A stretch of 64,000 nt of DNA, taken from contig JAXEEE010000132.1 of the NCBI GenBank assembly GCA_034104265.1, forward strand, positions 19,919 to 83,918, read 5' to 3'. Made by a program: the position numbers and the translations under genes. Source of the stretch: UBA11524 sp034104265. Its GTDB lineage: Bacteria; Bacillota; Clostridia; Christensenellales; Aristaeellaceae. Below, piece after piece: positions 42,953 through 51,254 of the stretch; the stretch's first letter is position 1, and each line of letters opens with the position of its first letter. Under the pieces are notes generated by a model, which saw only the letters and a list, made by a program, of their open reading frames with translations, was not told the DNA's origin and ran no database searches.

Positions 42953-43972
42953 ATGATCGAGTACCGCGACCCTGTGACCGGGTATCTGGTGCGCCGCTAC
43001 ACTGAGGGCCCTGAGCGCAACGCCAAGCTGTACTTCACCACGGAGAATTTCTCCGTGGATGACCGGTACTTCTACTTCAACAAAAACCAGACCAACGGCT
43101 GCAACGACGGCGGCTGCTACCGGGTGGACGTGGCCACGGGGGACATGACCCTGGTGACCGACGCCAGCTACCGGGGCTTTGCCCTGGACCGGGAGAAGAA
43201 CCAGGCCTACGTCTGCCGCAACAACACGGAGGTCTTCGCCGTTAACCTGGACGACAACAGCATGCGCAAGGTGGGCGATCTGCCTGCGGGCGGCACCATC
43301 ACCGGGCATCTGACGGCGGCGGATACCGGGCGCATTGCCTGCAGCTATCACCTGGCCAGCAAGATCTACGCGCTGGTGATCCTTGACCCGGGGAAGGAAG
43401 CGGAGATCGTCTACCGCAGCGACTACCGCCTGGGTCACGCGCAGATCTGCCCCACGGACGAGAACCTGATCTTCTACATCCACGAGACGGAGGGCGACGC
43501 CTTCCAGCGCACCTGGATGTGCGACGTGAAGGAGCGCTACATCCGCCCGTACTATGTGGAGCATCCCGACGAGTGGATCACCCATGAGGTCTGGGCGGCG
43601 GACGGCAGCGAGATGGCCTTCATGAAGCTGCGGGGCAGGGTGATGATCGGCGACAAGGACGGCCGCCACTTCGACCAGGCGGCGGAGGGCGAGCAGCTGC
43701 TGCACCCCTGCCTGAGCCGGGACAGAAAGTGGATCTGCGCCGACCGCATCAGCTACCTGGGGGTGACGGTGCAGGAGGGCGTGGTGCTCATCGAGCGGGC
43801 CACGGGCAAGCAGAAGCTCATCGCCACCACCGGCAGCTGCAAGTCCGGCGCGGATCACCAGCACCCCTCCTTCAACCGGGCGGGGGACATGATCCTGTTC
43901 AACAACCCGGACGAGAACGGCATTGCCCAGGTCTGCACCATCGACCTGAAGCAGGTGCTGGCGGATTGGTAA
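42953..43972 (+). CDS. Oligogalacturonate-lyase-like beta-propeller (PL22-like)
   Basis: The product is 339 residues, cytosolic, with repeating propeller strands. Landmarks fit the PL22 oligogalacturonate lyase family: LGHAQICPTDENLIFYIHE, the WITHEVWAADGSEMAF stretch, HPCLSRDRKWICAD and DHQHPSFNRAGDMILFNN. The His-rich motifs are at the positions where the family holds its manganese and catalytic base. Characterised members cleave unsaturated digalacturonate in the cytosol. The protein is shorter than the typical 380-390 residues, so the exact substrate may differ. AAGGAGG precedes the ATG, 12 bases after the deacetylase. Confidence 0.82.
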   Translation: MIEYRDPVTGYLVRRYTEGPERNAKLYFTTENFSVDDRYFYFNKNQTNGCNDGGCYRVDVATGDMTLVTDASYRGFALDREKNQAYVCRNNTEVFAVNLDDNSMRKVGDLPAGGTITGHLTAADTGRIACSYHLASKIYALVILDPGKEAEIVYRSDYRLGHAQICPTDENLIFYIHETEGDAFQRTWMCDVKERYIRPYYVEHPDEWITHEVWAADGSEMAFMKLRGRVMIGDKDGRHFDQAAEGEQLLHPCLSRDRKWICADRISYLGVTVQEGVVLIERATGKQKLIATTGSCKSGADHQHPSFNRAGDMILFNNPDENGIAQVCTIDLKQVLADW

Positions 43973-43979
43973 GCACGAC

Positions 43980-44017
43980 AAAAGGGACTGCCGCAGATGA
44001 AGCGGCAGTCCCTTTTT
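43980..44017. terminator. Bidirectional terminator between the lyase-like gene and the GNAT gene
   Basis: AAAGGGACTGCCGC and GCGGCAGTCCCTTT form a perfect 14-base stem with a 7-base loop; A and T tracts flank both sides. Confidence 0.9.
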
Positions 44018-44022
44018 GCGTG

Positions 44023-44481
44023 TCAGCGGAGGGAGAAAACGTAGACCTGGCAGGGATTCCATTCGTCCCACAGGGTGGGGAAGACCTCGAACTCCTGAAA
44101 GCCCAGATGCCGGTAGAAGGCGTTGGTGGCGTCGTACTCTGGGTAGCGGCCCTCCTGCACGGTCTTGACCTGCATGAAGGCGTAGCCCTGCTCCGCCGCC
44201 CAGGCCTTGGCGGCGAGAAACAGCGCGGTGCCGATACCCTGATGGTGGCAGCGCTTCACCACGCCCATGACGTACACTTCCACCGTGGCGCAGCCAGTTT
44301 CCTCCAGGCACAGGAAGCCCACGGGCGTGCCTTCCTCATAGGCGGCGAAGCAGGGCTGTGACGCGCTGCGGCGGATGTAATCCTCCCGGGCCTCGGGGAT
44401 GCCGAACCACTCGGGCAGGGCTGTCAATATGGCCCGGGCGACGACCTGCTTTTCCTCAGGCTGATGAAGCTGACGGATCAT
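44023..44481 (-). CDS. GNAT family acetyltransferase
   Basis: The product is 152 residues with the GNAT acetyl-CoA loop in VVKRCHHQGIGTALFLAAKAWA and the C-terminal ATNAFYRHLGFQEFEVF. The substrate is unknown. It lies 22 bases after the MATE transporter gene and has GGAGG upstream, so the two form an operon. The pairing may be a small resistance unit, as acetylation plus efflux often is, but the sequence does not show this. Confidence 0.92.
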   Translation of the reverse strand: MIRQLHQPEEKQVVARAILTALPEWFGIPEAREDYIRRSASQPCFAAYEEGTPVGFLCLEETGCATVEVYVMGVVKRCHHQGIGTALFLAAKAWAAEQGYAFMQVKTVQEGRYPEYDATNAFYRHLGFQEFEVFPTLWDEWNPCQVYVFSLR

Positions 44482-44503
44482 GGGTGCCTCCTTGGTGCAT
44501 GGG

Positions 44504-45898
44504 TCAGGCGGAAAGCCCCCCGTGGAGGGGATTCCACGCGCCCCGCAGGTAGGTGATCAGGAACAGGACGAACAAGAGCAGGTTGTGGGCGATCATGCAG
44601 GCCCAGGCGGACACCAGCCCCATGCCCAGCCAATGCGTGCAGATGAAGGTGCCCACGATGCGCACCAGCCACATGCCGCAGATGTTGAACAGGAAGGGAA
44701 GCCGGGTTTTGCCCACGCCCTGCATCAGGCCCTCGATGATGATGGAGAAGCCGTAGAAGGGCTCGGAGACAGCCACCATCCGCAGCACCGTGGCCCCCAG
44801 CGCAATGACCTCGGGGCTTCTTGAGAACAGGCGCATCAGCCCCGGCGCCAGGGCGAACAGCGCGCCGCCGGAGAGGATCATCAGCGCGATCTCGATGGGG
44901 ATGAACATGGCGGCAAGATCCTTCATCTTCCGCTGATCCCTCGCGCCGTAGGCGTTGCCCGCCAGGGTGGCGGCGGCGGTCTGCATGCCGTAGCCGGGGA
45001 TGTAGAAGGCGGACTCCACGGTGTTGGCGATGGTGTGGGCGGCAGTGGACACCTCGCCCAGGGCGTTGATCATGGAGGCGAAGGCCACATACCCCAGGGA
45101 GGTGCCGAAGCGCTGGAGCATGTTGGGCAGGGCCACCCGCAGGCAGGGCTTCAGGATCTGTTCGTCGGGCCGGAGCCGCTGGCCTTTTGGCGAAATGACC
45201 GGGTGCCGCCAGATCACCCAGGTGATGTGCAGCCCGCCCCACAGGAAGGCCACCGCGCTGGCAATGGCCGCGCCGATCACGCCCAGCCCCGCGCCGGGTA
45301 TCAGCACGCTCAGCCCGAAGAGCGTGACGGTTCTGGCGGGGTAGATCAGCAGGAAATTCAGCGCCACGTTGATGCCGTTGACGATCAGGCCGATCTTCAT
45401 GGGGGTGCGGGTGTCGCCGGCGGCGCGCAGCACCGTGCCGAAGATGATGCTGGCCGTCCGGGGCAGCATGGGCAGGTAGAGAATCAGGAAATAACGGGAG
45501 GCCAGGGCCTGGATGGAGGCCTCGGTCTGCATCCACACGGGGATAACCCCGCTGAGGGACACTGTCAGCAGGGTAAACAGCGTACCCGCCACCAGCGTGG
45601 CCAGCACGGCCTGGCCGGAGGCCCGCCGGGCGGAATCCCGGTCGTCCGCGCCCAGGGCTCGGGCGATATAAGCCAGGAAGCCCACGCTCAGGGCGGAAAT
45701 GGTGCTGCCTATCAGCCAGTTGACGGTGGAGGTCGCCCCCACGGCGGCGGTGGCTTGTGTGCCCAGGGAGCCCACCATGGCCGTGTCGATGTACTGCACG
45801 GCCGTCTGCATCAGCTGCTCGAGCATGGTGGGCCAGGCCAGGGTCAGGATCACGCGGATCATGGGCAGATTGATTCGCTGGTTGGGTCTTGCGTGCAT
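44504..45898 (-). CDS. MATE family efflux transporter
   Basis: The product is 464 residues from ATG 45898 (CGGAG 6 bases upstream; an extension to 45973 would cross the promoter). About twelve helices form two bundles. Family sequence includes LTLAWPTMLEQLMQTAVQYIDTAMVGSLG in the first helix and PFYGFSIIIEGLMQGVGKTRLPFL in the second half. MATE proteins export cationic drugs or metabolites using a sodium or proton gradient. Confidence 0.95.
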   Translation of the reverse strand: MHARPNQRINLPMIRVILTLAWPTMLEQLMQTAVQYIDTAMVGSLGTQATAAVGATSTVNWLIGSTISALSVGFLAYIARALGADDRDSARRASGQAVLATLVAGTLFTLLTVSLSGVIPVWMQTEASIQALASRYFLILYLPMLPRTASIIFGTVLRAAGDTRTPMKIGLIVNGINVALNFLLIYPARTVTLFGLSVLIPGAGLGVIGAAIASAVAFLWGGLHITWVIWRHPVISPKGQRLRPDEQILKPCLRVALPNMLQRFGTSLGYVAFASMINALGEVSTAAHTIANTVESAFYIPGYGMQTAAATLAGNAYGARDQRKMKDLAAMFIPIEIALMILSGGALFALAPGLMRLFSRSPEVIALGATVLRMVAVSEPFYGFSIIIEGLMQGVGKTRLPFLFNICGMWLVRIVGTFICTHWLGMGLVSAWACMIAHNLLLFVLFLITYLRGAWNPLHGGLSA

Positions 45899-45949
45899 GG
45901 TATTCTCCGTCCTGTGCAGGGTATGCGCGGCGAAAAGGGCCGCAGGATG

Positions 45950-45978
45950 ATTGTACTGTATTCCCCCGCGCAATGCAA
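45950..45978 (-). promoter_or_regulatory. Promoter for the MATE-GNAT operon
   Basis: On the minus strand TTGCAT (45978-45973), 17 bases, TACAAT (45955-45950). Confidence 0.78.
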
Positions 45979-46011
45979 GCCAAAGGTGCGGAGTTTATTT
46001 CCTTTCCTTGC

Positions 46012-46040
46012 TTGACATTGCCGGGGGAGGCCGATATACT
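46012..46040 (+). promoter_or_regulatory. Near-consensus promoter for the GH31 gene
   Basis: TTGACA (46012-46017), 17 bases, TATACT (46035-46040). The ~95-base leader contains two GC-rich hairpins (CCGG-TTTTGA-CCGG and a GGGCTG/CAGCCC pair) before AGAGGAG. Confidence 0.85.
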
Positions 46041-46140
46041 GTCACTGGAAATGCGGAACCGCCGGTTTTGACCGGCCTGACAAGGGGAAGACGGGGCTGC
46101 CTGCAGCGGTGCGGACAGCCCGTGTGAGAGGAGCTGCAAC

Positions 46141-48573
46141 ATGATGGAAATGAAGGGACTGCCGGACTATCTGCGGGCGAATGTGAACGCCGCGCCCCGG
46201 GCGGAAAGCGTTGTGCAGTGCGGGGATGTACGCATCACGGTGATCAGCCCGTGCCTGGTGCGCATCGAGCAGGGGGCATGGACGGACGACGCCACCCTGA
46301 CGGTGATCCGCCGGGACTTCGGCGATGGGACGCCGGAGGTTGTCCACACGAGCGAGGAGACGGTCATCCGCACGGGGATGCTGGAGATCCGCTGCCGGGA
46401 GGGCCTGACCCTGAAGGAGTGCCTGACCATCCGCCGCCTGGGCACGCCGACGTTCCTGTGGCATTACGGGGACAAGCCCCTTCAAAATCTGGGCGGAACC
46501 ACCTCCACCCTGGACGGCGTGGACGGCGAGTGCCCCATTGAAGACGGCGTCTGCTCGGTGGACGGTTTTGCCGTGCTGGATGACAGCGGCACGCCCCGCC
46601 TGCTCAGCGACGGCTGGTTCGCCCCCCGGGAGGCGGGCACGGACGTGTACTTCTTCGGCCATGGGCATGACTACACGGCTGCCGTGCAGGACTACTACCG
46701 TCTCACCGGCACGCCGGACATGCTGCCCGCCTTCGCCCTGGGCAACTGGTGGAGCCGCTACCACGCCTACACGGAGGAGGAGTACCTGTCGCTGATGGAC
46801 CAGTTCCAGGACAAGGACGTTCCCCTGAGCGTGGGCATTGTGGACATGGACTGGCACCTGACCAGCGGCGAGAACCGCACCTACCATGACGGCTGGACGG
46901 GCTACACCTGGAACGAGGAGCTGTTCCCGGACTACCGGCGGTTCCTCAAGGGCCTGCATGACCGGGGCCTGCGTACGGCATTGAATCTGCACCCCGCCTC
47001 CGGCGTGCGCAGCTACGAGGCCCAGTACGAGGCCATGGCCCGGGCCATGGGCGTGGATCCCGCCTCCGGCAAGACCATTCCCTTCAACTGCCTGGATCCC
47101 CGGTTCCTCAAGGCCTACTTCGAGGTGCTGCACTTCCCCTATGAGCAGGATGGCGTGGACTTCTGGTGGATGGACTGGCAGCAGGGCACGGACTATGCGA
47201 AAATCGTGGGGGAGGGCTATCAGCCCAGCGGCCTGGAGTGCATCACCCCCCTGAAGATGCTCAACCACATGCATTACCTGGCCTCCCGCCGTCAGGGCGG
47301 GCGGGGCATGATCTTCTCCCGCTTCAGCGGCTACGGCAGCCAGCGGTATCCCATCGGCTTCTCCGGCGATACCTTCATCACCTGGGACAGCCTGCGCTTC
47401 CAGCCCTACTTCACCGTCACTGCCTCCAACGTGGGCTACGGCTGGTGGAGCCATGACATCGGCGGCCACATGGGCGGCGTGCGGGATGACGAGCTGACCG
47501 CCCGGTGGATCCAGTTCGGCGTGTTCTCGCCCATCTTCCGCCTGCACAGCACGGACAGCCCCTTCCTGGGCCGTGAACCCTGGCGCTACAACAAGCGGGC
47601 GGAGCTGATCATCGAGGACTTCATGCGCCTGCGGCACCGGCTGTTCCCCTACCTGTACGCCATGTGCCGCCGCAACTGCCAGGAACTGCTGCCCCTGATG
47701 CGGCCCATGTACCATGTGCATCCCGAGTGCCCCGAGGCCTATCAGGTGCGCAACGAGTACTGGTTCGGCAGCGAGCTGATTGCCGCGCCCATCACCGATC
47801 CTGCCGATCACAGCGATCTGGCCCCGGTCACGGTGTGGCTGCCCGAGGGCGTGTGGACGGACGCCATGACCGGCTATATTTACCGCGGCGGGCAGAAAAT
47901 CCGCATGTTCCGCCCCCTGGAGCAGATGCCCCTGTTCATGAAGGCGGGCGCGCTGGTGCCCATGCAGGCCCACGTTCCCCAGAGCCGGCAGCTGGGCGGC
48001 GCGGAGCATATGGAGCTGTATGTGGCCCCCGGCGCCTCCGGCAGCTTCACCCTCTATGAGGACGACGGCGAATCTCTGGCCTATGCCCGGGGCGGCAGCT
48101 GCACCACGGCGCTGTCCCTTGCCTGGCAGGAGCGGGAGGCCGTGCTGACCATCGCGCCGGTGGCGGGCGACGCCAGCCTGGTGCCTGTCCTGCGCCGGTG
48201 GGATGTGCACTTCCGCGGCTTCCGCAAGGGCTGCAGCTTCCGCGTGAACGGCGAGGCTGTGAAGGCTGCCTATGATCCCCAAACCAACACCTACACCGTG
48301 ACCCTGACGGATGTAGCCGCCGCCGAGGGCACGCAGGTGACCGTCACCCACGATGCCGCCCTGATTCACGATGACAGCGACAGCTTTGACCGGATCATGG
48401 ACGCCATCATCCGCGCCCAGATGCCCCAGCGCACCAAGGAGCTGATGAAGCTCAAGTACGACGGCGCGCTGGCCCACATGGCCAAGGGTCTGCCGCTGAC
48501 GCCCGACGCCCTGACCGGCGACGGGGAACCCTGCCTGGGCGGGTACATCTACGAGATGATGATCCAGCCGTAA
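46141..48573 (+). CDS. Glycoside hydrolase family 31 (alpha-glucosidase/alpha-xylosidase type)
   Basis: The product is 810 residues, no signal peptide, so it acts on imported sugars. An N-terminal beta domain (to ~190) precedes the (beta/alpha)8 barrel with PAFALGNWWSRY, VGIVDMDWH, and the nucleophile motif FWWMDWQQG (Asp345). The acid/base region is GFSGDTFITWDS (Asp410). YGWWSHDIGGHMGG and RLHSTDSP follow, then C-terminal beta domains (LWLPEG-like VTVWLPEGVWTDAMTG). About 80 residues at the C-terminus look helical and are not typical. Family members act on alpha-glucosides, alpha-xylosides or related links; specificity is not decided. It is a single-gene unit. Confidence 0.95.
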   Translation: MMEMKGLPDYLRANVNAAPRAESVVQCGDVRITVISPCLVRIEQGAWTDDATLTVIRRDFGDGTPEVVHTSEETVIRTGMLEIRCREGLTLKECLTIRRLGTPTFLWHYGDKPLQNLGGTTSTLDGVDGECPIEDGVCSVDGFAVLDDSGTPRLLSDGWFAPREAGTDVYFFGHGHDYTAAVQDYYRLTGTPDMLPAFALGNWWSRYHAYTEEEYLSLMDQFQDKDVPLSVGIVDMDWHLTSGENRTYHDGWTGYTWNEELFPDYRRFLKGLHDRGLRTALNLHPASGVRSYEAQYEAMARAMGVDPASGKTIPFNCLDPRFLKAYFEVLHFPYEQDGVDFWWMDWQQGTDYAKIVGEGYQPSGLECITPLKMLNHMHYLASRRQGGRGMIFSRFSGYGSQRYPIGFSGDTFITWDSLRFQPYFTVTASNVGYGWWSHDIGGHMGGVRDDELTARWIQFGVFSPIFRLHSTDSPFLGREPWRYNKRAELIIEDFMRLRHRLFPYLYAMCRRNCQELLPLMRPMYHVHPECPEAYQVRNEYWFGSELIAAPITDPADHSDLAPVTVWLPEGVWTDAMTGYIYRGGQKIRMFRPLEQMPLFMKAGALVPMQAHVPQSRQLGGAEHMELYVAPGASGSFTLYEDDGESLAYARGGSCTTALSLAWQEREAVLTIAPVAGDASLVPVLRRWDVHFRGFRKGCSFRVNGEAVKAAYDPQTNTYTVTLTDVAAAEGTQVTVTHDAALIHDDSDSFDRIMDAIIRAQMPQRTKELMKLKYDGALAHMAKGLPLTPDALTGDGEPCLGGYIYEMMIQP

Positions 48574-48599
48574 GCATCCCCTGCCAGCGATGCCTGACG

Positions 48600-48628
48600 G
48601 AGCCGCCGGAAGATCCGGCGGCTCTTTT
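48600..48628 (+). terminator. Terminator after the GH31 gene
   Basis: GAGCCGCCGGA and TCCGGCGGCTC form a perfect 11-base stem with a 3-base loop, followed by TTTT. Confidence 0.88.
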
Positions 48629-48640
48629 GCGTGCCGCGGC

Positions 48641-48669
48641 TTGTGGAAAGCAGGGCTGCGCGGTATAAT
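48641..48669 (+). promoter_or_regulatory. Promoter for the two-component system
   Basis: TTGTGG (48641-48646), 17 bases, TATAAT (48664-48669), about 35 bases before the response regulator. Confidence 0.78.
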
Positions 48670-48704
48670 GGACGCAGCAATCCGGCGAGGGGGCGGGAAA
48701 GAAC

Positions 48705-49376
48705 ATGTATCGCATTCTGATTGTGGAGGACGACCGGGCCATTGCCCAGGCGGTGCGGGAGCAGCTGGAAAGCTGGGACATGGAGGCCCGGTGCGTGCAG
48801 AACTTCCGGGATGTGCTGGGGGAGTTTGCGGCTTATGCGCCCCATCTGGTGCTGATGGACATCCGCCTGCCGTTCTTCAACGGCTACCACTGGTGCTCGG
48901 AGATCCGCCGCACCGCCAGCACGCCCATTATCTTCATCTCCTCCGCCTCGGACAGCATGAACATCGTCATGGCCATGAACATGGGCGGGGACGACTTCAT
49001 CGCCAAGCCCTTCGACCAGAACGTGCTGATGGCGAAGATTCAGGCGCTGCTGCGCCGCACCTACGACTTTGCCGCCGCCGCGCCGGTTTTGTCCCACCGG
49101 GGCGCGACGCTGAACACCGGGGACAGCACGCTGAGCTATCAGGGGGAGAGCATCGCCCTGAGCAAGAATGAGTACCGCATCCTGCTGACGCTTATGCAGG
49201 CCCGGGGGCAGGTGGTCAGCCGGGAAAAGCTGATGGAAGCCCTGTGGGCCACGGACAGCTTTGTGGATGAAAACACCCTGTCGGTGAACGTGAACCGTCT
49301 GCGGAAAAAGCTGGACGGGGCGGGGCTGAAGGATTTCATTGCCACGCAGTTCGGCGTGGGGTATGTGGTGAAATGA
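48705..49376 (+). CDS. OmpR-family response regulator (BceR-like)
   Basis: The product is 223 residues. The receiver domain has the acidic pair VEDD, phospho-acceptor Asp in LVLMDIRLPFFNG, Ser/Thr in FISSAS and Lys in IAKPF. A C-terminal winged helix (SKNEYRILLTLMQARGQVVSREKLMEALW... VNVNRLRKKLD) binds DNA. Its linkage to the intramembrane-type kinase and the BceAB-type transporter identifies it as the regulator of that transporter. Confidence 0.96.
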   Translation: MYRILIVEDDRAIAQAVREQLESWDMEARCVQNFRDVLGEFAAYAPHLVLMDIRLPFFNGYHWCSEIRRTASTPIIFISSASDSMNIVMAMNMGGDDFIAKPFDQNVLMAKIQALLRRTYDFAAAAPVLSHRGATLNTGDSTLSYQGESIALSKNEYRILLTLMQARGQVVSREKLMEALWATDSFVDENTLSVNVNRLRKKLDGAGLKDFIATQFGVGYVVK

Positions 49377-49386
49377 GGGAGGAACC

Positions 49387-50373
49387 ATGGTCCTGATTCG
49401 CTATGTGCGGGAGCAGCGGCGGGTGCTGATCGCCTTCGGGGTGGTGTGCGCGGTGTTCGCGGCGTCCTTCGCGCTGTATCATCTGCCGTTGGCGGCGGTG
49501 GGGTATCCGGCGGGGCTGTGCCTGAGCGCCGGGCTGATCTGGGCCGTCTGGGACAGACGCCGTCTGCGCCGCAGGCATGAGCAGCTGCTCAAGCTGGCCG
49601 CCATGGGCGCGGATATGGAGCCGAGCCTGCCGGAGCCCCGCACCCTGCAGGAGGAGGACGCGCAGCTGCTGATCCGCACCCTGTGCCGGGAGCAGCGGGA
49701 GACGGTCTCCCGCATGAACGCCCGCTACGCCGACATGATGGACTACTACACCGTCTGGGCCCATCAGATCAAGACGCCCATCGCAGCCATGGCCCTGCAG
49801 CTGAACCAGGAGGATTCCGCCCTGGGGCGAGGGCTGCGGGCGGAGCTGATGCGGGTGGAGCAGTATGTGGAGATGGTGCTGGCCTATCTGCGGCTGGATT
49901 CGGAAAGCACGGACTACGTGATCCGCGAATACGACCTGGACGGCATTGTCCGCCAGGCGGTGAAGCGATTCGCGGGGGAGTTCATCGCAAGGCATCTGAC
50001 GCTGACCTACCAGCCCCTGAATGCATCGGTGGTCACGGATGAAAAGTGGCTGCTGTTCGTGGTGGAGCAGGTGATCTCCAACGCGCTGAAGTACACGCAG
50101 TCCGGCGGCGTGACCATCACCCTGGAGGCGCCGAAGACCCTGTGCATCCGGGATACGGGCATCGGCATCGCGCCGGAGGACCTGCCCCGCGTTTTCGACA
50201 AGGGCTACACCGGCTGCAACGGCCGCGCGGACAAGAAGGCCAGCGGCATCGGGCTGTACCTTTGCAGGCGCGTGTGCAGGAAGCTGGGCCACGGAATCGA
50301 CGCACAGTCAAGCCCGGGGGAGGGCACGGTCATCCGCATTGACCTCAGCCAGCGGAAGCTGGAGCGGGAGTAA
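49387..50373 (+). CDS. Intramembrane-sensing histidine kinase (BceS-like)
   Basis: The product is 328 residues. Two close helices near the N-terminus (about 12-32 and 34-52) leave almost no extracellular loop, as in BceS kinases, which get their signal from the partner transporter. The phospho-acceptor is the His of YTVWAHQIKTPIAAM. ATPase motifs follow: N box VVEQVISNALKYT, G1 box IRDTGIGIAPEDLPRVFDKGYTG and G2 box KKASGIGLYLC. It begins ten bases after the regulator. Confidence 0.96.
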   Translation: MVLIRYVREQRRVLIAFGVVCAVFAASFALYHLPLAAVGYPAGLCLSAGLIWAVWDRRRLRRRHEQLLKLAAMGADMEPSLPEPRTLQEEDAQLLIRTLCREQRETVSRMNARYADMMDYYTVWAHQIKTPIAAMALQLNQEDSALGRGLRAELMRVEQYVEMVLAYLRLDSESTDYVIREYDLDGIVRQAVKRFAGEFIARHLTLTYQPLNASVVTDEKWLLFVVEQVISNALKYTQSGGVTITLEAPKTLCIRDTGIGIAPEDLPRVFDKGYTGCNGRADKKASGIGLYLCRRVCRKLGHGIDAQSSPGEGTVIRIDLSQRKLERE

Positions 50374-50381
50374 TGCGAATC

Positions 50382-50397
50382 CTTACGAAAGTGTAAG
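50382..50397 (+). promoter_or_regulatory. Candidate BceR-type operator before the transporter genes
   Basis: The inverted repeat CTTAC-N6-GTAAG has the TTAC...GTAA form used by BceR-like regulators. A further ATGTAAG half-site lies 14 bases on. A TATCAT -10 candidate near 50452 has no good -35, consistent with activator dependence. Confidence 0.55.
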
Positions 50398-50489
50398 AAA
50401 TGACGGGCAAAATGTAAGCCCATTCGATGGCGGCGGGCTCCTCCGCCATGCTATCATGATCCTGACAGCAAACAAAGGGAGGAACGATC

Positions 50490-51254
50490 ATGAGCATGCT
50501 GGAAGTCAGCCATTTGAAGAAAATCTACACCACCCACCTGGGCGGCGCGAAGGTGGAGGCCCTGCGGGACGTGAATTTCACGGTGGAGGAGGGCGAGTAC
50601 GTCGCCATCATGGGCGAGTCCGGCTCGGGCAAGACGACGCTGTTGAACCTGCTGGCAGCCCTGGACAAGCCCAGCGGCGGCACCGTCATCCTGGACGGCA
50701 TCGACCTCCAGGACATCCGGGAATCGGCCCTGGCGGCCTTCCGCCGGGACAACCTGGGTTTTGTGTTCCAGGACTTCAACCTCCTGGACACCTTCACCCT
50801 GGAGGACAACATCTACCTGCCTCTGGTGCTGGCGGGCAAGCCCTATCAGGAGATGAAGCAGCTGCTGGCGCCCATCGCGGTGCAGCTGGGCATCGGGGAC
50901 ATCCTCAAAAAATATCCCTACGAGGTTTCCGGCGGGCAGAAGCAGCGGGCGGCGGTGGCCCGGGCACTGATCACCCATCCCCGACTGGTGCTGGCGGACG
51001 AGCCTACCGGTGCGCTTGATTCGAAGGCCACGGACGAGCTGCTGCGGCTCTTCGGCACCATCAACCGCCTGGGGCAGACCATCCTCATGGTGACCCACTC
51101 CGTCAAGGCCGCCAGCCACGCGGGACGGGTGCTGTTCATCAAGGACGGCGAGGTGTTCCATCAGATCTACCGCGGCCAGAGCACCGACGAGCAGCTCTAC
51201 CAGAAGATCTTCGACACCCTGACCATGCTGGCGACAGGCGGTGACCGGGCATGA
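50490..51254 (+). CDS. BceA-type ABC transporter ATP-binding protein
   Basis: The product is 254 residues. Walker A GESGSGKTTLLN, Q-loop FVFQDFNLLDTFT, signature VSGGQKQRAAVARAL, Walker B LVLADEPTGALD and the H-loop His in MVTHS are intact. This MacB/LolD-type ATPase drives the large permease encoded next. The pair removes peptide antibiotics from their lipid targets in characterised systems. GGGAGG precedes the ATG. Confidence 0.97.
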   Translation: MSMLEVSHLKKIYTTHLGGAKVEALRDVNFTVEEGEYVAIMGESGSGKTTLLNLLAALDKPSGGTVILDGIDLQDIRESALAAFRRDNLGFVFQDFNLLDTFTLEDNIYLPLVLAGKPYQEMKQLLAPIAVQLGIGDILKKYPYEVSGGQKQRAAVARALITHPRLVLADEPTGALDSKATDELLRLFGTINRLGQTILMVTHSVKAASHAGRVLFIKDGEVFHQIYRGQSTDEQLYQKIFDTLTMLATGGDRA

